Origin: Lepidonotus clava
Lineage: Eukaryota; Annelida; Polychaeta; Phyllodocida; Polynoidae
Assembly: GCA_936440205.1 (NCBI GenBank)
Contig: OW387142.1
Coordinates: 17,946,736-18,010,735, forward strand
DNA: 64,000 nt
Direction of reading: 5' to 3'
Positions 1-10,991 of the stretch are shown here, in pieces (position 1 is the first letter of the stretch; the number at the start of each line of letters is the position of its first letter). Below the pieces are notes generated by a model, which was not told where the DNA came from, searched no databases, and saw nothing but the letters and a program-made list of their open reading frames with translations. A program made the translations under genes and the position numbers.

Positions 1-26
1 GACGTATTACAGCCGCCCACCAAATC

Positions 27-163
27 CTACTGGTCAGCCTGGGCTGATGGGGGCCTGCCCTGTTTATCTACGTGCGATGATGAGGGAATGGTCTGCAGGG
101 GGCCGGGTTGACTGTAGGCGAGCTGCTCTCCACTTGACATGTACAACAACAGGGGGAGCTGCT
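27..163 (-). CDS. Possible terminal exon of an unknown minus-strand gene
   Basis: On the minus strand an acceptor (TGATGTCAG) at 164-170 is followed by an open frame of about 44 residues that ends in TAG at 27-29. The stretch is GC-richer than its surroundings and rich in Gln, Ser and Pro (it reads QLPLLLYMSSGEQLAYSQPG at its start and ends in SAQADQ), as a disordered C-terminal tail would be. No domain is recognisable and no upstream exon was found to the right, so a partner exon would have to lie somewhere in 0.2-8 kb. It may equally be a GC-rich noncoding scrap at the window edge. Confidence is low. Confidence 0.22.
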
Positions 164-3100
164 CTGACATCAATGATACAAGTTTAAAGCAAGAAACATA
201 TTCAGGTTTCGTATTAGGAAGATGAAGGTGGATGATTTCTTGCTATATTTTTTCTTGCTGCCCTACAGGGGTTTGCTCTTTGGATACTTTGAATTATTCA
301 GGGTTCTTTCTCACAGAAGTTTCTATATTTTTTTTAAGAGCAATGCAAAAGAAAGACAAATGAGATGGATGCATGGATGCACGAGTAATGTCCAATAATG
401 TTTAAGCTAACCTCTCTATAGGTTCTCAAGTAGCAGTATGTTATATCGATAAGTCATTTTGTCGTGTCAGCCCGCACAAAGAAAGTGCATTATTTTTATC
501 AAATGTTTAAAGTAGAACATGCACTCTATTTTTAGTGCAGTAATATTGACAAAGAGAAACTTAAAGTGCCAGATCGCATATATTTCTCATCTGGAATAGA
601 AAGGGCCACCATTACTAGATTTCCTTACGAAAATAGTAAAGTATTCATTGGGTAAAGGTCACAAACATTAAACAATATTATATCAAATGTGATATCAAAT
701 AGCCTGTGTTAGACTTGTTCCGCCTTTCTGTTGCATAAAGATATAGATTAGTCCAAGCTCGCCTTTGTATTGCATGGAGCTTTGGTATAGCTTCAAGTAG
801 TCCAAGTACACCTTTGTAGTGCATGGAGATTTATGTTGCCCAAGCACAGTACACAAGATAACATTGGCGTCTATGGTAAGGGCAGGCAACTAGCTGAATT
901 GTGACTGTTATCTCTTGTTTATATCCATCAGCCTTTGGGCTTTTTGGGGCACATTAACAGCCTCTCATATCTCTGAGCTGGGGACGGGTATATGGGCTGG
1001 TATATGTCTGCCTCTCAGTGTAAGATATTGGGGTCAGGGAGGTACATATATAATACTGCATACAGGTAATGTGGAAGCCACACAGAAGAAACAACGAGTA
1101 CATGAAAAACAAGGCACATTATCTGCAAACACATATTTTCAGCAACACAGAAAAATGAATGTTTCGCCAGGAATTTCCAATAATCAGAGACAAACGTGCA
1201 TGCACAAGTGTGTATATCATTATAAATATGAGTCCATCTTCAAATGATACCGCACAATCTGCATCAAATTAATCAAATGTAAAGACATAACCTTTTAAGA
1301 TAAGGTATAACATAGCTGTATTTTACTTGTCCAGCACCTTTCCTTGGTCTATTTCTTTTTTATTTCTGAGAACGGATTGCCTATTGAAAGTTATCGGTAA
1401 GATAGGCCCTTATACATAAAGAAAGTTCCCAAGATGATCGAAATTGTAGCTTATGTAATACAAGAGTCCATTAGTATTGAATTTCTAACTCCAGTCTTAG
1501 GCCTACACTAAACGTCCGTGTAATTGCCTCCATCACCACGGGTAGCCCTTCTGGAATAGGTTATGTTTACAGAGCCTGCCCAGCCCATGTTTGTTTAATG
1601 ATCAATCAGCCCAAGGGAGTAAGGGTTTCAACAAGATACGCCCAAAAGTACTCCACAATCAACGGGATTCTCCGACCCGAACGGTACCTGTGGCAGGAGG
1701 GTGTTGCATGACTTTCCGTTATATTTAACGGATGCTTAACAGATCCATACTGTTGTAAAATAGATAACGGGGACCCATGTGTTGTAAAATACATTCATCA
1801 ATTTCCGTAAAAGGTGGAATTTGATGAATTTTCCGTCAAGAAGACCCACTTAAAACAGACAATGTAAGATGTATTATTCAACGCACTTGCTAAGTAATGG
1901 ATTTACAAAATAACGAAATATGCAACATTCTGCATCTCCGTTCTGACCGGTTCATTAAGCCATGAAAACAAAAATGTATGCCTATAATGAAAAGCATGAA
2001 CGGAATGTTATATAGGGCGAATATTCTAAAATTGAGTTTTTACACTTACACTTTTTGCGATCTCTTACAATATTCGGAGAATTAAGTATGTACACACCAG
2101 TACTACTCACACCCAATGTTTTTCAGTCATGCTAGCTATGCCATTACATATAGAAAACATTAGTCAGAAGTTTTCAATATCAATATGTTCAGTATGTGAA
2201 TGTCCCATATCCTGTTTGTTGTACCATGGAGAAGCAGGAGATCTATGGTCTCATTGACATGTTTATGCGACATGCACATGCAGAAAACATTAGTCGGCAG
2301 TTTTCAAAGTGTATGTATCCCATATTCTTCTTATTGTACCATTGAGAAGTAGTAAATCTATGGGCTTATTGGCATAATCATGTGACCTGTATGGTGTGCC
2401 ATTTCGCATGATGTAGGCAATTAGAACGTAAGCCTATTGCACATATTGTAAAGCGCTGGCTGATCAAAAATACAGGAAACTCAGGGAAATATTATGATAT
2501 AATGGTATTATGGTGATTGACACTAGTTATAGGCATGGTCGTCCGAAATGTATAATCATGTATTACCGAATATTCGTTATAAACGAAATAAAAAATATCG
2601 GCAAAGCTTTGTGAAATTGTACGAAGCACTGTAGCCCAGATAGCTACAGACTATATTACATTAACTCTATCAAAATTTAGTTTACCCCCATTACCTGCCT
2701 AAAACCCATAAAACAAGTCTCGAACATTACACGTCATATTAACTGGTGTCCAATATCGATCGCCAGTCGACCTTAACGGACGTCATTAATGCATTCGGGT
2801 AGTACTGATATTACCAAAGATGTATATAATATACTGTGTAAACTATATGAGAGTGCTGATATTTCAAAATAAAAAAATATATAACCATAGAATTTATTAT
2901 TATGCGTACAGTTCTATGATATAACTAATAAGCAATTCTATACCCATTTACTAGGCTCCTTGAATGTACGTGATAATTATGAAATTCATTCGCGTGGTAT
3001 TCTAAATCAACCGGTTGTGGGATGTCATGCAGAAGTGAAAATAGATATACTAAGTTGCAATATCTTAAGAAAACAGTGTCCCTCGCCCAGTTTTTGAATT

Positions 3101-6100
3101 GTGATTGCTTTGTTCTATGCTATGAGATCATTTTCAAAATGGCTGACATGTCTGCACACTGTGCTGAATAAATGACATGGTAGCAAAACATTGGTGAAGA
3201 CACTTTCGGAACAGCATTCGGATGATGACTCAGCGATATGCGGATGGTATCCATTGCTGCATAAATTTTATGAAAGTATACTAAACGATCAGAGTGATGT
3301 CGCAGACTATATCTATTTAATCTAACAAATTATGACACTAGTACAATAAGAAAAGTTAACTTACGTGGCCAGTAGTGAGATCTCAAATAAAATGGTGTTT
3401 GAAGTTTTGAATTAGCAACTGATATTGCCATTTGGACTGAGCTACTCTTGCCTCTGAGAAGAACTCTCATTATATCATTCTATGAAATACTAGAACGCTT
3501 AGTGTTTATATTGAGCAGACATTCTGTTTAAAAAATTGTAACATCTGTTAGCTCAGTGAACGTCCATACATTTGTATTTTGTTTAAACACACCAAACGAT
3601 ATTGTTCATCAAATACTTGCTCCGTACTTTTTATATAGACACTATGAATACTAATACTTAGAAAGCATTCCCTTCCACCGGGCACAAATAGTACCGTCAT
3701 TGAAGTATCTAATTGCAATGGGCCCGGACATACAAACAAAGCCCGGTAGGTACTCTCGATACATTTAAAATGTTTCTTGTGGACAATTTTGCTTCGACAT
3801 GGGACACATAGATACATTGCTTTTTAGGAACATATATACTTAACTTTTGGAACATAGACGAATATCCTTCCCACTTGATGACAAAATTGGGTATTGTATT
3901 ATATATAGTATTCAAAGAATACTTTCTTTATGGGGTATTCTATAAGCAAAGGTATCCTTCCAAAATCATTGTTTCAAAGACCCTGGCACGCATATTTTAT
4001 TCAAGAGCAACGCAGGTGTGAGTCCAGCCCCACACTACCACGATTATTTAACGACATTCTGGTAGAATTCTCACAATAAGGGAGGTAAAGATTGATTGTC
4101 AATGCCTTGCACACATGGACTTCTGTAGAATAGAATAGTTAGCATAATTGATTGGCATATTAGAATAATGCAAAAGCCTTGCTACAAGAGTTATCCACTC
4201 TCAGCCTGTCACTTGGGTGATTAATCTTTGCTGGGATCAGGGCATGGACAAATTATAATGGTCTGCTCATACACCAGATGGCGACAATATATTGACAGAA
4301 TATTAGAGGACAATTATACAATGAAATCAGTTCCATGAACCAATAAGTCCATCCAAGTTTTGACACAGAAATATGTAAATTAATAAGGTTGATTTTGTTA
4401 AAAAGAACACTGTGCAGGTTAACCATCTCTAACAGGTGTAATTGGAAGCAAACAATTCCATACAGTACTGGTTAATGCATTTGGTTTACGTCAGTATAAT
4501 AATTATATAAAGATATTATCTTTTACCAATATACTGTAGGTACCTATTCAGCTGTTATACCAGGGCCTTGAGGAATTCACTATCATATTTGCGCTGACAC
4601 GAATGGGGAAAAAAACAGAGTGCGGCCTCACATTTGCGGCCGTTGCTGCAATATGGCAGTTTCCTGACTCGCCCTGTGTACCCTGGGTGCAGGGGAAATG
4701 AGTCCACGGTGTGCAATATCAAGGGTCAAACAAGAAGTTTCCATAGGGAGAAATATAATGAAAAAAAGAATTTGTGTGTTATGCTTTATCCTGGCATGAG
4801 TTGGGATTCTAACTATTCATGATATGATACAGTACTATCCTACACATAGGCCTACTGATTTTGCCAATAACTGGAGATTGGTTAACTATAGATGAAAGAC
4901 TTGAACTAGAAGTACACGACGCTATTGGATCAGTGGACGTAAGCTCATGTGGTAGCTAATCATTTAAGCAAATGTATCTAAAATTACTTGGAAAGTGAAC
5001 GTATAACTGTACTTACATGGAAGAGCATCTTACATGATGAATGTAGTTGAGTAGATAAATAACACAAAAGCAGAAGGAATAGTTTAATTCTCTCTGACAA
5101 AAGGTAGACCCAAGTCTTGAAATGGACTCGCCCATAGACAAGCTTTCTACCCAGATGAGTCTGATCATCCTAATGGACAGAGGGACTCCGGGAAGCGGTT
5201 GAGTATCGTTGTCTGCATGGCAACATTTTAGGAATTGTACGATCTACGCATGCAGAATAGTAGGGTTCTAGGATATGCTCCCCCACTCCTGTACTAATAG
5301 CAGAAGGAAGTGTGTGCATCAGCACCTGTTACATGCATCATAGTGGACCTATACCACACTGACAACCAGGACGTGCACTGATATTGTATAACATCATCAT
5401 GAATTAAAGATAACTGATGACTAGTCTAAAAGCAAGTTGACTCTCGATCCCTGCACCTAGAATGAACAAGGCTTGGCGTTGCACTAATAACTATTCCAGA
5501 AGATCCCACTAATAATCTCTTGCAATATCCAGAACCACACTTGGCTGGGTATCTTGCTCTTAGATAGAAAGATATAGAACAGTATTAATTCATGATATTA
5601 ACGATGAATTTATCGTCACAACGAATTAGTTCAAGTGACAGCAGTATCAGAAAAGAACGGGTCATAGTCCTATCAGATCTTAATAGGCTGTATGAGACAG
5701 ACATCCCCAAACACTTACTATTAATCTATTTCCATGAGGAAATGGTCTTACACAAATTATACATGGCCTGGTATCAATTGATTTTATCTAGAAGCAAAGT
5801 AGGCACCATGGTGAAGTTTGCTCCTTCACAAAGTCTGCCACCGGGTGAAATCAGTCCCTTAGTAAAATCTGCCCCCTTGTCTTATCCTTCTCTTTGCCCT
5901 GAACCAGGCAGGCTCGAAAGAAGTATATATTTTACTGGGCCTAGTACATATTAATGATGCTTTATATTTGACGCCTTCTACACAGTTGTGGATGGCACTT
6001 TATACGACACAATCTTATACAGATATAGTCACAGAGCAACTGAAGCAAAAACTGTATCATAAAAGTGATCATATATGTCTCTGAGGAATAATTGAGTTTT

Positions 6101-6160
6101 TTTTTTAAATGGTATCCACATAGATTTGGCTTCTGGATAAATAAGGTATATTGACTCAAA
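164..6160. other. Gene-free stretch, AT-rich intergenic DNA
   Basis: I see no exon with recognisable homology on either strand. Open frames here are short and have no coding look. Small imperfect direct repeats occur at about 750-835 (two copies of a unit containing TAGTCCAAG and GCATGGAG) and at 2152-2390. The end of the stretch leads into a LINE relic. Confidence 0.6.
2152..2390. repeat. Diverged tandem duplication, two copies of about 129 bp
   Basis: The block starting AGAAAACATTAGTC at 2152 is repeated from 2281, followed in both copies by AGTTTTCAA, a TCCCATAT box, TTGTACCAT, GAGAAG and ATCTATGG in the same order. The copies differ by many substitutions and small gaps, so the duplication is old. 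No gene overlaps it. Confidence 0.7.
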
Positions 6161-6169
6161 CTAATTAAC

Positions 6170-7216
6170 CTATTTGGATGTGATAATGTTGCTTCAATTT
6201 CTTCAACTTCTTTGGAAGAGCTGGTAAAAACATCCATTATTATTCCTTTTTGGTAACCATATATGACCAAATTTTCGAAGATGCCTTTAATCTTTGTACG
6301 CAAGAAAGCCTATCCAAATGATTTCTAGGTAAAAGGGTTAAGTATCAATACAATATGTGTGTAACGAGAAAAATGTTGTGGACCTACCTCTGATAATCTT
6401 GAATGGCAGTTCTCTGGAGAATTTATCACAATATTACTATTTGGGGGTATTAGTAGATGATGAACTTAGTTTCTGGAATGTTGTAGATCATAAATCTGTT
6501 ATGGCCTATCAGAAAATACATCATCTAGGGCAGATATGGAATTTTATAAGCAGTGGATCTGCAAGCATCATCTCCGAGCAAACAATACTGCCACCGATGG
6601 ATTATGCAGGTTTCATGATCGACAGTCGCCCGTCAAATAGAGTAAATCAATAAGGCAGTCGACAGAATGAAACCATTAAAATGGCAGGTGACAAAGGAAA
6701 TCCACTGGTAGATACGGAACTGCTAAAGTATATATGGTATTCAATCACTGTAAATAAGGAGGTGAAAACACATGTATTGCATTATGAAAAGACAAAATAC
6801 GATGCCTTTGAAGCTAGACAACAAGTGGTCACATGTTACACCTAGAGGTAAGGAGAAAATTTTAACTGTAATTCGAGACAAGACATTTAAGATCTAAAAG
6901 AAACGCTCCTTGCATGGAGGAGTGCATATGATTATGTGTAATTGGCCCAGCAACAAAAAAAAGCAACAAAAAGTTAGATTTATATAATAATATTACTGTA
7001 TTACAAAATGGGAGTGATATTGGTACTGGTGCAAAAACATCGATCTTATCATTCTACTGGCCTGGCCATAACTAGACTGTTAGATCCTCGCTGAGTTTCA
7101 TATGCAATTACTAATTTGCATCAGATTTTTGTGTAGAAATGCTACACACCTGGAAGAGCAGTTACGAACATGAAAGTGTAATAAATAATCTTATGAAACA
7201 AAACAAAACAAAAACA
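6170..7216 (+). mobile_element. Dead LINE fragment, reverse-transcriptase 3' end
   Basis: The plus-strand frame from 6357 contains the pattern YYYLGVLVDDELSF followed about 45 residues later by ILPPMDYAGF. These match the C-terminal part of non-LTR reverse transcriptases (LGV-x-LD-x-LSF, then LILPxxDYA). Upstream and downstream the coding sense continues only in pieces split over several frames, so the copy is inactive. The element appears to end in a short (AAAAC)n tail at about 7196-7216, typical of a LINE 3' end. The 5' limit is approximate. Confidence 0.6.
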
Positions 7217-7219
7217 TAT

Positions 7220-7900
7220 AGATATGGGTAGGTGGCCCCAAAAGGTCTATCCATCCCCCGCATTTCCCAGGCCTCCCTGGGACTTTCCCAGCCTCCCTGG
7301 TACCCCCTATGAAAGTTCTGGTGGAAAAATAAACAAAAACAGTTTGTGGCAATCAGTTAATCAAAAATCACACTTGCCTCTGGATAGTTTCCTTTGTTAA
7401 CTATTATAACTACGCAGAAAGATCTGAAACACGTTTCATAACCCTGAAATCTCCCTCCAGATGGCGCCTCCTTTCTGTTCGAAATACCAGCCTGACACGA
7501 CGCTCACGAATTGTTTTAGGCCTCACGCATTTGTAACAATTAATCTATAGCAGCAAATACTCTGTATTTTACAAGAATATGTTTTGTACATACATTTATT
7601 CGTTTATATGTACATGTATATGAAAAAGTAATTGGAAAACCAACATATGTGCGCTGATTAAAGGACGCTAACATAAAATGTGCTTGACTGTTCAGGGAGG
7701 GATGCAGGTGTATTTAGGTGTATGTGGGCCACGGCGCTACTGGTATCTTAAACCCAATGTTGTTTTTTAAAAAAAGGTCTTCATTAACAAGAGGCGTATG
7801 ATCTATATCGTATTTTACCTGTGATTTCTATATAACATGTAGATGCAAAATGTTTACACAGAACCATTGTCAATTTACGATTTTAGAGCAGTGTTCATTT
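7220..7900. other. Gene-free stretch before the channel gene
   Basis: No coding signal or clear repeat is seen. A small CT-rich patch with repeated CCTCCCTGG lies at about 7250-7310. Confidence 0.5.
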
Positions 7901-7904
7901 TCCT

Positions 7905-7910
7905 TTTATT
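7905..7910 (-). terminator. Polyadenylation hexamer AATAAA for the channel gene
   Basis: The minus strand reads AATAAAAGG here, 186 bp past the stop codon of the DEG/ENaC frame. Spacing suits a short 3' UTR. A chance match is possible in AT-rich DNA. Confidence 0.4.
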
Positions 7911-8095
7911 AATGTACAATAAAAATCATTGTTATTGATTTTCAAAAAGCATTATTCTGGCGATCATATGAACAGAAAAAAATGCACATACACCCAAGAC
8001 TGTCAACAACCAGGATACATAGCAATCAGAATGTTCACAAACTTTTTGAATGAAGAATGGTAGGATTATGCATTGTTATCGGCGGTACATAAACC

Positions 8096-9658
8096 TCAAT
8101 GTTTTTCACGGATATCTTCGACCTGGTCGTTTTTCGTACAGTTGTTGAGAATGCGGTAAATACACTCTATAATTTCAATGAAAAAGAACACAGTAATCCC
8201 CGAATACAAATTAAGAATTCCTCCAAGTTGTGACATCAAGCCAGCCAAATCTGTCTTCACAATGTCCTTAAGCACTGTGAAGCGAAAGTCTTTCATGGAT
8301 AGTGAGACCTTCAGAAAGTTATTCTGAACCAGTCGTTCGGCTTTTAAAATGTCTTCCTGTGAGGAATTCGTCATGGAGAGGTTTTTCAGGATGAGGAATT
8401 TATCCCTGTAGGGTTTGTCGGCGATGTAATGGTTGTAGAAGGAGCGGAGGTGGGACGTTCTTGGCCAGAGTGCCTGATGAGTCTCAGTACGGTAGGTAGT
8501 AGAAGAACAACCTCTATTACAACTTTTGGCACAACCAAGAATGCGCGACGAACGGATTCGAAATGCACACACCATTTTCTCGAGCATTTCTTCTGCCCCC
8601 AACTTTGCATCCCCGCAAAATGGGTAGGAGAGGTTTGCTGTCAGGGCAATTAAATGCATATCAATACAGCCGCACTGCTCTAAGACCTGTTGGTACAAAC
8701 AACTAGACGCGCAGAGATTGTGGGAATTTTTCAGGGAGATGTTAAACTGCTTCAGAACGATATCGGGTAGGTCGGCGCAGGTCCCGTACGGGGGGCCGAG
8801 TTCTTCTTGTCTGATAATGGAGAGTTTGATGTTGGTCTGTTTGCCCGGAGATACAGTCTCCCCCTCGTCCATGATGGGTACGGTCTCCGCCTCGTGTAGA
8901 CGGATGATGGCCCCCGACGTGTGCCCCACGTCATGGGCCGTGTCGAACACCTCCTCAACCTCCTCATCAAAGTTGTCCAGGTACAAAACAAGGGACGTAC
9001 CTACGTCACCCTTAACACCGTCCTCCTTGTCGAACCGCAGGTTGACGCAGTTGAAGTAGGGTCTGCTGGTGAAAGGTGTCATTATGTTATCACAGGGCAC
9101 CTTTCTAGCCATTAATCCGTCTGTTACATGGACGTGACAGGATACAATGAAATCACTAATACTCTGATCTACCCGCCTCCCATTCCCGTACCCAATATAC
9201 TGGTGATACCCAAATAACGACAACACCTCGCTCTCCGCATGAGCCATATGCGCCCTCATCTCCTGAGAGCAATTATCACACTTAGTAAACTCACTCATCA
9301 TCCCGAGGTACTCCTTAAAGGTAGGCACATTCTCGTACATACTCATGTTGCTGGTGAGCGGGTTCAGGTTGCAGAGGCTCAGGGTGGGCAGGACCTCCTG
9401 GAGGCCGGAGCTCGTCGGGTCAAAGATCACCTCGTTGATCTGGGTGATCTTCTCGTGGCGGAGGAAGGCGCGGACGAGGGAGGCGGTCTGGTAGAGGGAG
9501 AGGCCGAGGAAGCAGAGCACGGCCGAGCACCAGGCGGCCTTCAGGCCCGAGCCCTGCGCGTGAGCTGCTCGCGGCAGTCCCTTCATCGACGTGGTCGTCG
9601 AGAAACGGTGAAGTTCCTCGGACAGGTGAGGTGGCATGGTCACTGCTTCTTTCACCAT
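8096..9658 (-). CDS. DEG/ENaC-family amiloride-sensitive sodium channel subunit, single exon
   Basis: The protein (520 residues from the ATG at 9658) has the two-membrane-segment layout of DEG/ENaC/ASIC channels, which form trimeric Na+ channels of the plasma membrane gated by protons, peptides or mechanical force. Seen: a short cytoplasmic N-terminus with a gating-type motif FSTTTSMKG (residues 19-27); TM1 around 41-62; the post-TM1 motif LPTLSLCNLNP; a large Cys-rich extracellular loop with several N-glycosylation sites and the paired-Cys block CASSCLYQQVLEQCGC; and, near the C-terminus, TM2 with GGILNLYSGITVFFFIEIIE. The frame also opens upstream at a TTG and is then closed by a stop, so the ATG at 9658 is the best start. 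A possible acceptor (ATTTCAG) near 9735 would make a noncoding 5' exon. The usual His-Gly gating pair is Lys-Gly, and the selectivity position G-x-S reads GIT. The ligand cannot be told from sequence; the fold assignment is secure. Confidence 0.93.
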   Translation of the reverse strand: MVKEAVTMPPHLSEELHRFSTTTSMKGLPRAAHAQGSGLKAAWCSAVLCFLGLSLYQTASLVRAFLRHEKITQINEVIFDPTSSGLQEVLPTLSLCNLNPLTSNMSMYENVPTFKEYLGMMSEFTKCDNCSQEMRAHMAHAESEVLSLFGYHQYIGYGNGRRVDQSISDFIVSCHVHVTDGLMARKVPCDNIMTPFTSRPYFNCVNLRFDKEDGVKGDVGTSLVLYLDNFDEEVEEVFDTAHDVGHTSGAIIRLHEAETVPIMDEGETVSPGKQTNIKLSIIRQEELGPPYGTCADLPDIVLKQFNISLKNSHNLCASSCLYQQVLEQCGCIDMHLIALTANLSYPFCGDAKLGAEEMLEKMVCAFRIRSSRILGCAKSCNRGCSSTTYRTETHQALWPRTSHLRSFYNHYIADKPYRDKFLILKNLSMTNSSQEDILKAERLVQNNFLKVSLSMKDFRFTVLKDIVKTDLAGLMSQLGGILNLYSGITVFFFIEIIECIYRILNNCTKNDQVEDIREKH

Positions 9659-10653
9659 GCAGTGGCTCTCCAATAAACAAATTCGGCTGGATTCAGTGGA
9701 TCTTCATTGAGCCACTCTGGACACACATGTTCTGAAATGTGAAATACAAATTAGGCCTATTTGATAAGTTTGCTATTAGGGATAGGTGGGGGTTACTCCA
9801 AATCTTTGGCCCAGCCGTAACGTGTTTCTGATAGAATTATTAGAACTGGAAGTAATTATAAGGAAAGGAAAAAGCACATAGTTGGATCAGGAGATGCATT
9901 TCAGATGTTAGAAAATGCCGCAGATGATATGTGGTGTGAGTTCTTAATTTTGAAGAAAGTCTGTCTACGTGTGTATAATACTTTGTAGGTCTAAACAAAA
10001 TTAAAAATCGATCCGCCTATCCTAATTTTTTCGACCGATCTTACCTGAACACAATACATTTTTCAGGTCTAACAGAACATTAAACATTCGGGGGATGCCG
10101 TCTAATAAAATCTTTGGTGTAACACAGAGATGCATTACACAGCTGAATTCCCGTTTAAATCTCAACTGCTAGAAATGAAATGCACGCTCATTCTTCATTA
10201 TCATTATGGCAGCATCATTCTTCGAACTTACCAGCATTAAATCTGCGTGCGTACATTAAGTCCCAAGTTATGTGTCATTTATAACAGTAATATATCATAC
10301 AGATAGATATATGCGACACATAATGTTTCATACTTCACCTGTTTCTCTGATACACCATGTCGATAATACATGAATCCTATACTTCGAAGGTCACTTCCCC
10401 TAATAGCAGGGATGTTGTAAAACCGTGTGCATTAGCCTAAGCTGGCTTCTCCATAAAGTAGGTGTAGGGTGAATGATGACATACAAGTCAGCCTTCTCCA
10501 CAATAGGCTTGGTGGTCGAATACTATCAATACATTAATGTGGGTTAATTGACAGGTGTTGTGACTATGTAGGGGAGAGTTTGGCGCCTACCTTAGCGCCA
10601 CATTTAGGACTATTCATGAAATAAATCGGTCATTTTGCCTCAAGTCAACAAAA

Positions 10654-10991
10654 TTAACCCTTTCCCTACGCCACCTGATATTTCATTCAAGATTGAAAAG
10701 CTGCCAGTCTATTGTATTAGATAGTCCCAAAATACGCCACCTATATTGTGATACCCATGTGTAGACCAATATTAAACTAAATATGAAGTAGAAAAAACTA
10801 GTTCCAAAGTGTGCATGATTAGGTATGCCAATTCATGGATGATTTCAATATCATATATCAGAAACTGCAACATTTTCCTGAATATTCAACTTTAAATTCA
10901 CAATAATGAGATTTATCCAAAAGATGCCTCTATGCATCTGGCGTGTCTTGGAGGGGATGCCTTAATGCATCTCATGGGTGGAAAGGGTTAA
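10654..10991. mobile_element. piggyBac-like MITE, 338 bp, TTAA target duplication
   Basis: The element begins TTAA-CCCTTTCC and ends GGAAAGGG-TTAA, giving an exact 8-bp terminal inverted repeat flanked by duplicated TTAA. TTAA targets and CCCTTT-type ends are characteristic of piggyBac-superfamily non-autonomous elements. The interior has no open frame of note and contains ATGCATCT twice near the right end. Three similar elements lie at 25.1, 33.7 and 34.0 kb. Confidence 0.7.

Noticed and set aside
8429-9676. Plus-strand open frames over the channel gene
   Set aside because: They are antisense shadows of the DEG/ENaC coding sequence, which has clear family motifs on the minus strand.
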